A program made the translations under genes and the position numbers. Positions 1-5,892 of a stretch of DNA of 6,036 bases are shown here, piece after piece (position 1 is the stretch's first letter; every line of letters begins with the position of its first letter). Below the pieces are notes generated by a model that saw only the letters and a program-made list of their open reading frames with translations, ran no database searches and had not been told where the DNA came from. Source of the stretch: Fusobacteriaceae bacterium (lineage in GTDB: Bacteria > Fusobacteriota > Fusobacteriia > Fusobacteriales > Fusobacteriaceae); assembly GCA_030625925.1 (NCBI GenBank), contig DAOUPY010000105.1, forward strand, positions 1 through 6,036. Direction: 5' to 3'.

Positions 1-336
1 GAACTTCATTTAGATAAAGCCATGGAAGTGATAGATTATGAAAAAATTCCTCAAATTTCCACCGATGAAACGAGAAAGAGTGTGAAGTTAGACGGGGGAT
101 CCAAGCAGGAAATTGCTAGAGACAAATATTTTAAGATAGATAAATTATTATTGGATGGCAATTATCGAGATTTGGATATTGATTCCTTTATGATTTACTC
201 CATCTTGGAAGGAGAAGGGAATCTCAATTGTGATGGGGTGGCTTATCCTATAAAAAAAGGTGATACCTGGTATATCCCTCCAAAATTAGAGGTAGTGATA
301 GAGGGGAAATTAGAAATTTTAAAAACTTTTCTATAA
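1..336 (+). CDS. manA: Mannose-6-phosphate isomerase, type I (C-terminal 111 residues; 5' end outside window)
   Basis: This is the 3' end of a gene that enters from the left edge. The frame is open from base 1, and the reading ELHLDKAMEVIDYE matches the segment that opens the C-terminal cupin region of type I phosphomannose isomerases (typically E-L-H-I-x-K-A-L-x-V-I-x-Y/F). The ATG at 22 is therefore an internal methionine, not a start. Further family features are YSILEGEGNLNCDG and KKGDTWYIPP, the cupin strand and turn that precede the conserved ending in bacterial ManA. The enzyme interconverts mannose-6-phosphate and fructose-6-phosphate in the cytoplasm using a bound metal. The metal and catalytic residues lie in the missing N-terminal part. 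A hairpin terminator follows the TAA stop, so the gene is probably transcribed separately from the sucrose genes, although both pathways meet at fructose-6-phosphate. The family assignment is fairly sure; full length and integrity cannot be judged. Confidence 0.87.
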   Translation, partial: ELHLDKAMEVIDYEKIPQISTDETRKSVKLDGGSKQEIARDKYFKIDKLLLDGNYRDLDIDSFMIYSILEGEGNLNCDGVAYPIKKGDTWYIPPKLEVVIEGKLEILKTFL

Positions 337-351
337 AGATGTATCTTTAAG

Positions 352-392
352 AAAAAGGTGATTTTTGTATTTTACAGAGATCATCTTTTTTT
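352..392 (+). terminator. Rho-independent terminator of manA
   Basis: Sixteen bases after the manA stop, AAAAAGGTGAT (352-362) pairs with ATCATCTTTTT (380-390) with one G-U pair. Inside it, three wobble or A-U pairs (363-365 with 377-379) and TGTA/TACA (366-369 with 373-376) close a TTT loop, giving a nearly continuous stem. The 3' arm runs into seven T residues (386-392). The stem is AU-rich, as is usual in low-GC genomes. It separates manA from the sucrose operon. Confidence 0.7.
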
Positions 393-484
393 GTTTTCAC
401 ATTTAAATCCATACGATATTACACCGTTTTAGATCAATACTTTCGGTTTTCTTGTTTAAAAGAATAGAATTACAACAAAAAAGA

Positions 485-513
485 TTGACAAAACAAAAAA
501 AGTTATATATTAT
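485..513 (+). promoter_or_regulatory. Sigma70-type promoter of the sucrose operon
   Basis: A perfect -35 box TTGACA (485-490) and a -10 box TATTAT (508-513, five of six consensus positions) are separated by exactly 17 bases. A-tracts flank and fill the region (from about 474 onward), which may act like an UP element and curve the DNA. Transcription would start near 519-521, leaving a leader of about 45 nt before the scrA start codon. This is the only convincing promoter for scrA, scrK, scrB and scrR in the window. Confidence 0.75.
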
Positions 514-524
514 GTCATATACAG

Positions 525-542
525 TATGAAAAGCTTTTCATA
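525..542 (+). promoter_or_regulatory. Perfect 18-bp palindrome, candidate ScrR operator
   Basis: TATGAAAAGCTTTTCATA is a perfect inverted repeat with no spacer. It starts about 12 bases after the -10 box and overlaps or immediately follows the predicted transcription start, where a bound repressor would block RNA polymerase. Size, symmetry and the AAA..TTT core resemble LacI-family operators, and a LacI-family regulator is encoded at the end of the operon. One difference is the centre, which is GC; the usual LacI-family centre is CG. The assignment to ScrR is inferred from position and symmetry. Confidence 0.65.
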
Positions 543-565
543 AATTTATATAAGGGGGAGAAAAG

Positions 566-1915
566 ATGGCGAAAAATATTAATATTAAAAAAATTGCTGG
601 GGAATTATTAGAAGCTTTAGGGGGAGAAAAGAATATAAAAGCATTAGAGCACTGTGCAACAAGGTTGAGAGCAGTAGTGAAAGATGATAGTTTGGTAGAT
701 ATAGAGACGATAAAGAAAACTCAAAAAGTAGGAGGGTATTTTTATCAGTCGGGGCAGCATCAAATAATATTGGGAACGGGAATTGTAAATAAAGTATTTG
801 ATGAAATAAATAGCGGGAAAGAAATAGCAAAAGGAAATGCAAAAGAAGCAGCATATTCTAATTTGAATCCATTTCAAAAAGGTCTTAGAGCCCTTGCAGA
901 TGTATTTATTCCTTTGATCCCTGTATTAGTAGCTACAGGACTATGTATGGGATTGAGAGGATTTGTGATACAGTTAGGAGTTGAGCTGTCTCCTGAATTA
1001 ATGACTATGACACAGGTGGTAACGGATACTGTGTTTATATTTTTACCTGCTCTAGTTGTTTGGTCAGCTTTTAAAAGATTTGGAGGAACTCCGGTTGTAG
1101 GAATGGTATTAGGATTAATGCTGGTGGCACCGATGCTGCCAAATGCATGGGGAGTAGCCAGTGGAAGTGCAAAAGCATTAGAAATTGGAATGTTTAAAAT
1201 ACAAGGGTTTCAAGGAACAATATTACCTGCACTTATTGTAGGAATATTTGGAGCTTCTTTAGAAAAATGGATAAAATCATGGATGCCATCGGTTGTAGAT
1301 TTAATTTTCACACCATTTTTAACAATAACTATAGGAATGTTAGGTGGGTTATTTATAATCGGGCCGGCATTTGCAATAGTAGAACACGGTGTAATGGCAT
1401 CAGCAGAAGGTTTGATTGGATTACCATTAGGCATAGGTGGATTAATTATAGGTGGATTACAGCAAGCCTTAACTGTAACAGGACTGCATCATTCGCTTAT
1501 GGTAGTAGAATTAGATTATTTAGCGAATATAGGAATCAATCCATTAAATGCCCTGATTACAGCATCTATGGCTGGACAGGCAGGAGCAGCGATATCTTAT
1601 GTATTGACATTAAAAGATAAAGAAGAAAGGGCCTTAAAAATGAGTTCGATTGTGCCGTGTTTCTTTGGAATCACTGAACCATTATTATTTGGTGTAACTC
1701 TTACAGATTCAAAAATATTTATTTCTGGAATGATAGGAGGAGCAGCAGCAGGAGTGTTTGCTATTATGATGCATGTAGCACCATCTGTTATGGGAGTTAC
1801 ATTTATACCGGCGATACCGGCATACTTAGGAAATGGATTAGTGATGTACTTAACTATGATAATTATAGGGATGATGACTGGTGGAATATTTACAAGAATT
1901 TTAGTAAAAAAATAA
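566..1915 (+). CDS. scrA: PTS system, sucrose-specific EIIBC component
   Basis: This 449-residue membrane permease takes up sucrose and phosphorylates it to sucrose-6-phosphate. Residues about 5-82 form an EIIB domain of the glucose/sucrose superfamily, with the phosphocysteine Cys30 in EHCATRLR and the downstream GQHQIILGTG motif. From about residue 103 a hydrophobic EIIC domain of many membrane segments begins (FIPLIPVLVATGL), with the conserved GLHHS (306-310) and GITEP (368-372) motifs involved in sugar binding. There is no EIIA domain after the EIIC domain, so phosphate must come from a separate EIIA-Glc-like protein. The ATG is chosen because AAGGGGGAG (552-560) lies five bases upstream. 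Close relatives such as trehalose EIIBC share this architecture; the sucrose call rests mainly on the adjacent fructokinase and sucrose-6-phosphate hydrolase. It is the first gene after the promoter and operator. Length is normal for the family and no defects were seen. Confidence 0.9.
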   Translation: MAKNINIKKIAGELLEALGGEKNIKALEHCATRLRAVVKDDSLVDIETIKKTQKVGGYFYQSGQHQIILGTGIVNKVFDEINSGKEIAKGNAKEAAYSNLNPFQKGLRALADVFIPLIPVLVATGLCMGLRGFVIQLGVELSPELMTMTQVVTDTVFIFLPALVVWSAFKRFGGTPVVGMVLGLMLVAPMLPNAWGVASGSAKALEIGMFKIQGFQGTILPALIVGIFGASLEKWIKSWMPSVVDLIFTPFLTITIGMLGGLFIIGPAFAIVEHGVMASAEGLIGLPLGIGGLIIGGLQQALTVTGLHHSLMVVELDYLANIGINPLNALITASMAGQAGAAISYVLTLKDKEERALKMSSIVPCFFGITEPLLFGVTLTDSKIFISGMIGGAAAGVFAIMMHVAPSVMGVTFIPAIPAYLGNGLVMYLTMIIIGMMTGGIFTRILVKK

Positions 1916-1937
1916 TATATTTAAAATAAAAAATTAA

Positions 1938-1979
1938 TTAAAAGAGGTCGAATATTTGAATATATTTGACTTCTTTTAA
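1938..1979 (+). promoter_or_regulatory. Long intercistronic hairpin between scrA and scrK
   Basis: Bases 1938-1955 pair with 1962-1979 over 18 positions, with two G-U wobbles and no mismatch, closing a six-base loop (TTGAAT). It occupies half of the 82-bp scrA-scrK gap and ends six bases before the scrK ribosome binding site (GGAGGAG, 1986-1992). If only the inner ten pairs form, the tail reads TCTTTTAAAATTTT, a U-rich stretch. It could therefore act as a weak internal terminator or as a stability or processing hairpin. No minus-strand gene next to it would need a terminator. Confidence 0.55.
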
Positions 1980-1997
1980 AATTTTGGAGGAGATCTG

Positions 1998-2948
1998 ATG
2001 AAGAAAATAGCCTGTATAGGGGAATTGTTGATTGATTTTATATGTTCGGATATAGATGTAGATTTATCAAAAGGGATAAATTTTATAAAAAAAGCAGGTG
2101 GAGCACCGGCGAATGTAGCTGCCAGTATAAGTAAACTAGGAGGAGAAGCATTTTTTATAGGAAAAGTAGGGGCTGACTCCTTTGGAGAATTTTTAAAGGA
2201 AACTTTAGATGATGTATCTGTAAATACAAAAGGACTCATTTTGGATAGTGATCATCATACAACATTAGCCTTTGTATCATTGAAAAACGACGGAGAAAGA
2301 GATTTTATATTTAATAGAGGAGCAGATGGTGAACTGTCGATAGATGAAATAGACTTAAAACAATTTGAAGATGGAATCTATCACTTTGGATCTGCTACTG
2401 CTCTTCTTCCAGGGAAAACCAGAACTGCATATATAAAAGCCATGGAACTGACCAAAGAAAAAGGAGGATTTATATCCTTTGACCCAAACTACAGAGATGC
2501 CCTCTGGAATAATATAGAAAAATTTAAAACTGAAGTTTATCCTTGTTTAGAGGGGGTAGATTTTTTAAAGGTTAGCGAGGAAGAGTTGGAGATATTGGGA
2601 GGGTCAAAGGATAAAAAGATAGCTTTAGAAAATTTACATAGGATGGGAAGCAGATATATAGCAGTGACATTGGGAAGTCAGGGAACTTTGATATCAGACG
2701 GAAAAAAGGAAAAAATAATATCCAGTATAAAGGTTAAATCTATAGATTCCACAGGGGCAGGAGATGCCTTTGTAGGAGGAGTTTTATATAAAATATCTCA
2801 GAGGAAAGATTATGATATTAATTTTGAAGAGATATGTGAAATAATTAAATTTTCTAATAAAGTAGGAGCAATTACATGTAAAACTATGGGTGCCATATCA
2901 TCTTTACCAACTTTAGAAGAAGTAGAAAAATTAGGAGAAGAGAGGTAA
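1998..2948 (+). CDS. scrK: Fructokinase (PfkB/ribokinase family)
   Basis: This 316-residue cytoplasmic sugar kinase phosphorylates the fructose released by sucrose-6-phosphate hydrolase, using ATP, to give fructose-6-phosphate. The N-terminal GELLIDF contains Asp13, typical of substrate contact in fructokinases. The first PfkB signature is GGAPANVAASISKLGG, from Gly34. The second is DSTGAGDAF (250-258), with the anion-hole GAG and the catalytic base Asp256. FDPNYRDALW in mid-protein is typical of bacterial fructokinases. The length matches the family (about 310-325). The ATG follows GGAGGAG (1986-1992) at a spacing of five bases. The gene lies between the permease and hydrolase genes, and only six bases separate its stop from the scrB start. 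Other PfkB sugar kinases (for example 2-keto-3-deoxygluconate kinase) share these signatures, so specificity is supported by context as well as by motif. Confidence 0.9.
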   Translation: MKKIACIGELLIDFICSDIDVDLSKGINFIKKAGGAPANVAASISKLGGEAFFIGKVGADSFGEFLKETLDDVSVNTKGLILDSDHHTTLAFVSLKNDGERDFIFNRGADGELSIDEIDLKQFEDGIYHFGSATALLPGKTRTAYIKAMELTKEKGGFISFDPNYRDALWNNIEKFKTEVYPCLEGVDFLKVSEEELEILGGSKDKKIALENLHRMGSRYIAVTLGSQGTLISDGKKEKIISSIKVKSIDSTGAGDAFVGGVLYKISQRKDYDINFEEICEIIKFSNKVGAITCKTMGAISSLPTLEEVEKLGEER

Positions 2949-2954
2949 GAAATA

Positions 2955-4397
2955 ATGGAAGATTTATTCTTAAAAGCAAATGAGATAGTGGAAAAAAATA
3001 ATGAAACACCTCCTAAAGATCGGTACAGGTTAAACTATCATTTGATGCCGTCGAAAGGACTGTTGAATGACCCCAATGGATTTATTTTTTATAGAGGGAA
3101 ATATCATCTTTTTTACCAGTGGAATCCATTTGCGTGTGAACACGGCAGCAAGTTTTGGGGGCACTTTGTCAGTGATAACCTCTGTAATTGGGAGGAGGTG
3201 GAGCCTGCCCTGACACCTGATACTAAATATGAAAAAAATGGATGTTATTCAGGAAGTGCTTTTGAACATAATGATGAACTCTATTTATTTTATACAGGAA
3301 ATGTAAAGCATAGTAATGGATCCAGGGACTCCTACCAATGTTTGGCAAAAAGCAAAGATGGGATAAAATTTGAAAAATTAGGGCCTGTAATAGACGGTCC
3401 GCCACAAGGATACACAAAACATTTCAGGGATCCAAAGATTTGGAAAAGAGGGAATATCTGGTATATGGTGATTGGAGCTCAGACAAAGGGTGAACAGGGT
3501 AGAGTGCTGCTCTATACTTCTATAGATTTAAAAAAATGGGAATATAAAAAAGAAATTGCCGGAAGCCAGATAAATGGACTTTCAGAGTTTGGTTATATGT
3601 GGGAATGTCCTGATTTTTTTGAATTAGGAGGAGCAGACGTACTGCTGGTATCCCCCCAGGGGATAGAGGAGAATGGAGACAAGTATAACAATCTCTATCA
3701 GACTGGATATTTTATAGGAGATTACGGCTGGAAAAATAATAAATTTAATCATGGTGATTTTTTTGAGATGGACAGAGGATTTGAATTTTATGCTCCTCAG
3801 ACAACAATGGATTCACAGGGAAGAAGACTGCTGTTTGGATGGATGGGGATGCCTGAAATGGATGATGAACCGACTAAAAAAGATGGATGGATCCATGCTA
3901 TGACTCTGCCGAGAGAACTGGTCTATAAAGACAGTAAAATATATCAAAAACCTGTAGAAGAATTAAAAAAATTAAGAAAAAATAAAGTAGAGTATCGTGA
4001 GATAAAAGTAGAAAAAGAATTATCTCTAGACGGGATTGAGGGAGACTCCTACGAACTTATAGTAGAGATGTCGGCTATAGAAGGACGGTCAGGAATAAGA
4101 GTAAGAACATCTGAAACAGAAAAAACAGATATATATATCGATGTGGAGAATAAAAAATTAATTTTCGACAGAAATCAATCGGGAGAGGGATATAGAGGAA
4201 TAAGGAAATGTGATTTAGAAAGGGTAGACAGGCTGAAATTACATATTTTTATAGACAGGTCTTCTATAGAAATTTTTGTCAATGATGGAGAAGAGGTATT
4301 TACCTCTAGAATATTTCCTTCAAAAAAATCCCAAGGGGTGGTATTCTATTCATTAGAAGCCTGTAAATTAGACAAGATAAAATATTACAAGATATAG
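2955..4397 (+). CDS. scrB: Sucrose-6-phosphate hydrolase (GH32 beta-fructofuranosidase)
   Basis: This 480-residue cytoplasmic enzyme splits sucrose-6-phosphate into glucose-6-phosphate and fructose. The N-terminal five-bladed propeller (about residues 25-335) carries all three GH32 catalytic motifs. These are LLNDPNG with nucleophile Asp39, FRDP with the transition-state-stabilising Asp159, and ECPD with the acid/base Glu217. FYQWNPF, also a hallmark of the family, follows the first motif. The C-terminal beta-sandwich (about 345-480) includes the typical HIFIDRSSIEIFVNDGE. No signal peptide is visible, which fits an intracellular substrate produced by the PTS. The start ATG follows AGAGG (2941-2945), which lies inside the end of scrK, so the two genes are probably translationally coupled. 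Length is normal and all catalytic residues are present. A secreted-type invertase or fructanase is unlikely given the lack of a leader and the PTS partner. Confidence 0.94.
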   Translation: MEDLFLKANEIVEKNNETPPKDRYRLNYHLMPSKGLLNDPNGFIFYRGKYHLFYQWNPFACEHGSKFWGHFVSDNLCNWEEVEPALTPDTKYEKNGCYSGSAFEHNDELYLFYTGNVKHSNGSRDSYQCLAKSKDGIKFEKLGPVIDGPPQGYTKHFRDPKIWKRGNIWYMVIGAQTKGEQGRVLLYTSIDLKKWEYKKEIAGSQINGLSEFGYMWECPDFFELGGADVLLVSPQGIEENGDKYNNLYQTGYFIGDYGWKNNKFNHGDFFEMDRGFEFYAPQTTMDSQGRRLLFGWMGMPEMDDEPTKKDGWIHAMTLPRELVYKDSKIYQKPVEELKKLRKNKVEYREIKVEKELSLDGIEGDSYELIVEMSAIEGRSGIRVRTSETEKTDIYIDVENKKLIFDRNQSGEGYRGIRKCDLERVDRLKLHIFIDRSSIEIFVNDGEEVFTSRIFPSKKSQGVVFYSLEACKLDKIKYYKI

Positions 4398-4426
4398 GGG
4401 CTTTAATTTTATAAATAAGGAGCCTC
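4397..4426 (+). promoter_or_regulatory. Hairpin covering the scrR ribosome binding site
   Basis: Bases 4397-4404 (GGGGCTTT) can pair with 4419-4426 (GGAGCCTC) over eight positions, three of them G-U, closing a 14-base AU-rich loop. The right arm contains most of the scrR Shine-Dalgarno TAAGGAG (4416-4422), and the left arm begins at the last base of the scrB stop codon. Ribosomes finishing scrB would open the hairpin, so scrR translation may be coupled to scrB. The structure is modest in strength and its role is inferred. Confidence 0.35.
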
Positions 4427-4429
4427 ACT

Positions 4430-5415
4430 ATGACTATAAAGGAAGTGGCTAAATTGGCAGGGACATCTCCTGCAACAATTTCCAGGGTAATAAATAATTC
4501 TGGATATGTAAAAAAAGAAGTAAGGGAAAAAGTAAAAAAATAATAGAGGAAACAGGATACAGGCCAAATGCCTTTGCAAAAGCTCTCCACCAAAAAAAAA
4601 GCAGTACCATAGGAGTGATTTTACCCAAGATAAATGCATCCTCTTCGGGAGATACAGTGAGTGGAATAACTGAAATTGCATCGAAAAAAGGGTACTCCAT
4701 CCTTTTGGGAAATACCAGTCATTCTCAAGAGAAAGAGATTGAATTTTTAAACTTATTTAAAGAAAAGCAGGTGGATGGGATTATACTTGTGGCCACAATA
4801 ATAACTGAAAGACATAAAACTATAATAGATAAATTAAATATACCCCTGGTTATAGTCGGGCAAGATTCAAAGGGGATAGCTCCATGTGTAGTATTTGATG
4901 AGGAAAAAGCTGCATATGATATGGCTGCATATATGATAGGGAGTGGAAAAGAAAAATTAGCTTTTATAGGTGTAGACGAGAGTGATATAGCAGTAGGAGA
5001 GGGAAGAAAAGCCGGATATAAGAAAGCCTTGAAAAAAAATAAGATATTACTAAAAAAAGAGTATATAGAAAATGGGGCGTTCACTGTAGAAAGCGGGTAT
5101 GAAGCTTGTAAGAAAATTTGGGAAAGAAATTATAATAAACCTCAAGGAATATTTGCATCGACAGATAAGATGGCAATAGGTGCTATAAACTATTTGCTGG
5201 ATATTGGTCTGGAGGTGCCGAAAGATGTTGCAGTATCTGGAATAGGAGGAGGATTTTTGTCAAGATATTATAAACCAAAAATAACCACCTTATTTTATAA
5301 TTATAAAAAATCGGGAATAGAATCTGCCCGGTTGTTGTTTGATCTCATAGACAAAAAAGAAGTGGAGCAAAGGGTCGTGATAAAGCATAAGCTGATAAAA
5401 CAAGAAAGTGCTTAG
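4430..5415 (+). pseudogene. scrR: LacI-family sucrose operon regulator, reading frame interrupted by a -1 shift
   Basis: The ATG at 4430 follows TAAGGAG (4416-4422) and opens a classic LacI-type helix-turn-helix (MTIKEVAKLAGTSPATISRV). After 37 codons this frame stops at TAA 4541-4543, directly behind seven A residues. The -1 frame carries on without a gap from ATA 4540: IIEETGYRPNAFAKAL (end of the headpiece and hinge, minor-groove Leu53), then the sugar-binding domain starting SSTIGVILP, to TAG 5413-5415. Joined, the product would be 328 residues, normal for the family. The downstream part has no good independent start: GTG 4615 has AGGAG overlapping it, too close to serve. Role by context: repressor of scrAKB acting at the palindrome 525-542. 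It may be a genuine knockout, a frameshift-decoded gene, or an artefact of one missing A in the run; I class it as broken because that is what the bases show. Confidence 0.8.
4522..4543 (+). other. Candidate -1 frameshift site in scrR (A AAA AAA then TAA)
   Basis: In the zero frame the codons are GTA AAA AAA TAA. The heptamer A AAA AAA (4534-4540) fits the X XXY YYZ pattern for tandem -1 slippage, and a stop codon sits right behind it. After a slip the next codon is ATA at 4540, the start of the rest of the LacI-family protein. An SD-like AAGGGA (4522-4527) lies six bases upstream; in dnaX an internal SD also precedes the site, though at about ten bases. Only a weak stem (AGGC/GCCT) is visible downstream. 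Function is inferred. Confidence 0.35.
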
Positions 5416-5448
5416 ACTATAAATTTTAAAAGATCTATTAAAAAAAAT

Positions 5449-5478
5449 GGCTTCCCGATTGGGAAGCCTTAATTTTAT
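5449..5478. terminator. Bidirectional intrinsic terminator shared by scrR and tRNA-Ser
   Basis: GGCTTCCC (5449-5456) and GGGAAGCC (5461-5468) form a perfect 8-bp GC-rich stem with a GATT loop. On the plus strand it is followed by TTAATTTTAT and ends the sucrose operon 33 bases after the scrR stop. On the minus strand it lies 15 bases past the CCA end of the tRNA gene and is followed, in that direction, by an A and then seven T residues (complement of 5441-5447). The minus-strand tail is the stronger one. Confidence 0.85.
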
Positions 5479-5483
5479 ATAAA

Positions 5484-5571
5484 TGGCGATGAGAGAGGGA
5501 TTCGAACCCTCGGTAGATTGCTCTACACATACGTTCCAGGCATGCGCCTTCGACCACTCGACCATCTCACC
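5484..5571 (-). tRNA. tRNA-Ser (anticodon GGA)
   Basis: The reverse complement folds into a complete 88-nt class II tRNA. The acceptor stem GGTGAGA pairs with TCTCATC (one G-U), the discriminator is G and the CCA end is encoded. The anticodon loop is CTGGAAC with anticodon GGA (complement of 5535-5537), reading UCC and UCU serine codons. The long variable arm GTAGA-GCAA-TCTAC is typical of serine tRNAs. The T arm is GAGGG-TTCGAAT-CCCTC. The gene stands alone, converging on scrR, with a terminator between them. No truncation or attachment-site duplication was seen beside it. Confidence 0.97.
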
Positions 5572-5582
5572 ACTGCTTAACT

Positions 5583-5611
5583 ATAATACTATATTATATA
5601 GGATAACGCAA
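5583..5611 (-). promoter_or_regulatory. Candidate promoter of tRNA-Ser
   Basis: Read on the minus strand, TTGCGT (5606-5611) and TATTAT (5583-5588) are 17 bases apart. Transcription would begin around 5576, about five bases before the mature tRNA end. The -35 match is weak (three of six). An overlapping TATAAT at 5593-5598 is an alternative -10 without a good -35, so the exact promoter is uncertain although one must lie here. Confidence 0.5.
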
Positions 5612-5646
5612 GGAGAAAAGTTAATAGAAATTTAGAATCTAAAAAC

Positions 5647-5727
5647 TTAGCCACGAATTAACATTAATGCTAACAAATAAAATTTTTTTGACACAGATAT
5701 CACAGATAAAAATAGATTAACACAGAT
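5647..5727. repeat. Non-coding stretch with CCACGAATTA and three CACAGAT units
   Basis: The gene-free region between the tRNA and the right-hand gene holds CCACGAATTAACA at 5651-5663, flanked by TTAGC (5647-5651) and GCTAA (5669-5673), which can pair. Three CACAGAT units follow, at 5692-5698, 5701-5707 and 5721-5727. From general familiarity, runs of CCACGAATTA- and CACAGATTA-like words recur between genes in many unrelated bacteria, so this may be a decayed member of a dispersed repeat. Only this one copy is visible in the window, so the repeat call is tentative. No coding frame was recognised here. Confidence 0.35.
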
Positions 5728-5761
5728 GATTTTATAAGCTTTAGATGTTGACTTTAGATTA

Positions 5762-5815
5762 TTCTTCCTAGGTTTCCCAATTCACATCGTAAAACCAAAG
5801 TTAGGAGTGGAAGAA
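5762..5815. repeat. Imperfect inverted repeat in the non-coding region
   Basis: TTCTTCC (5762-5768) pairs with GGAAGAA (5809-5815), and inside it GGTTT... (from 5771) pairs with AAACC (5792-5796), leaving an asymmetric internal loop. Neither strand has a T-run after the stem, so it does not look like a terminator. It may be a remnant of a repeat or simply chance in AT-rich DNA. Confidence 0.2.
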
Positions 5816-5850
5816 AAAAATATAATTAAAGAAAAAGAATAAAATCGGGT

Positions 5851-5892
5851 TAAAAGTCAGTATCCAGTCTGCGTCAAGTGTTTTGACTTTTA
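5851..5892 (-). terminator. Possible terminator hairpin of the right-hand minus-strand gene
   Basis: TAAAAGTCA (5851-5859) and TGACTTTTA (5884-5892) are perfect 9-base inverted arms around a 24-base loop. On the minus strand the first arm begins at the stop codon of the right-hand gene and the second arm contains TTTT, followed by a further T-rich stretch. The loop is long and the stem AU-rich, so this is a weak terminator call. Confidence 0.35.

Noticed and set aside
22..24. ATG at 22 as a gene start
   Set aside because: The frame is open upstream to the window edge with ManA-like residues (ELHLDKA), and there is no ribosome binding site.
585..877. Minus-strand open frames opposite the start of scrA
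   Set aside because: They are low-complexity Leu/Phe/Tyr-rich translations antisense to a well-supported EIIB domain, with no convincing ribosome binding site.
1267..1620. A plus-strand open frame of 117 codons inside scrA
   Set aside because: It is an alternate-frame shadow of the EIIC domain, with Arg/Asn-rich nonsense composition and no family motif.
4405..4418. TATAAAT just upstream of scrR as a separate -10 box
   Set aside because: There is no matching -35, and the start point would fall between the ribosome binding site and the ATG, leaving no usable leader.
4725..5084. Minus-strand open frame of 119 codons opposite scrR
   Set aside because: It is antisense to the conserved sugar-binding domain, with serine/isoleucine-rich shadow composition and no start signal.
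4615..5415. The scrR C-terminal part as an independent gene starting at GTG 4615
   Set aside because: The only SD-like sequence (AGGAG) overlaps the GTG itself, and the preceding in-frame codons back to 4540 already encode the family-typical headpiece end and hinge.
5290..5565. Minus-strand open frame of 91 codons covering the tRNA gene
   Set aside because: It begins inside the tRNA-Ser, runs through the terminator hairpin and ends antisense to scrR; it is a tRNA translation artefact.
5631..5643. Short palindrome TTTAGAATCTAAA and nearby CTTTAGAT copies
   Set aside because: They are short, AT-rich and without context; chance is a sufficient explanation.
5688..5718. TTGACA at 5688-5693 as a plus-strand promoter
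   Set aside because: No acceptable -10 box occurs at 16-18 bases and no plus-strand gene follows.
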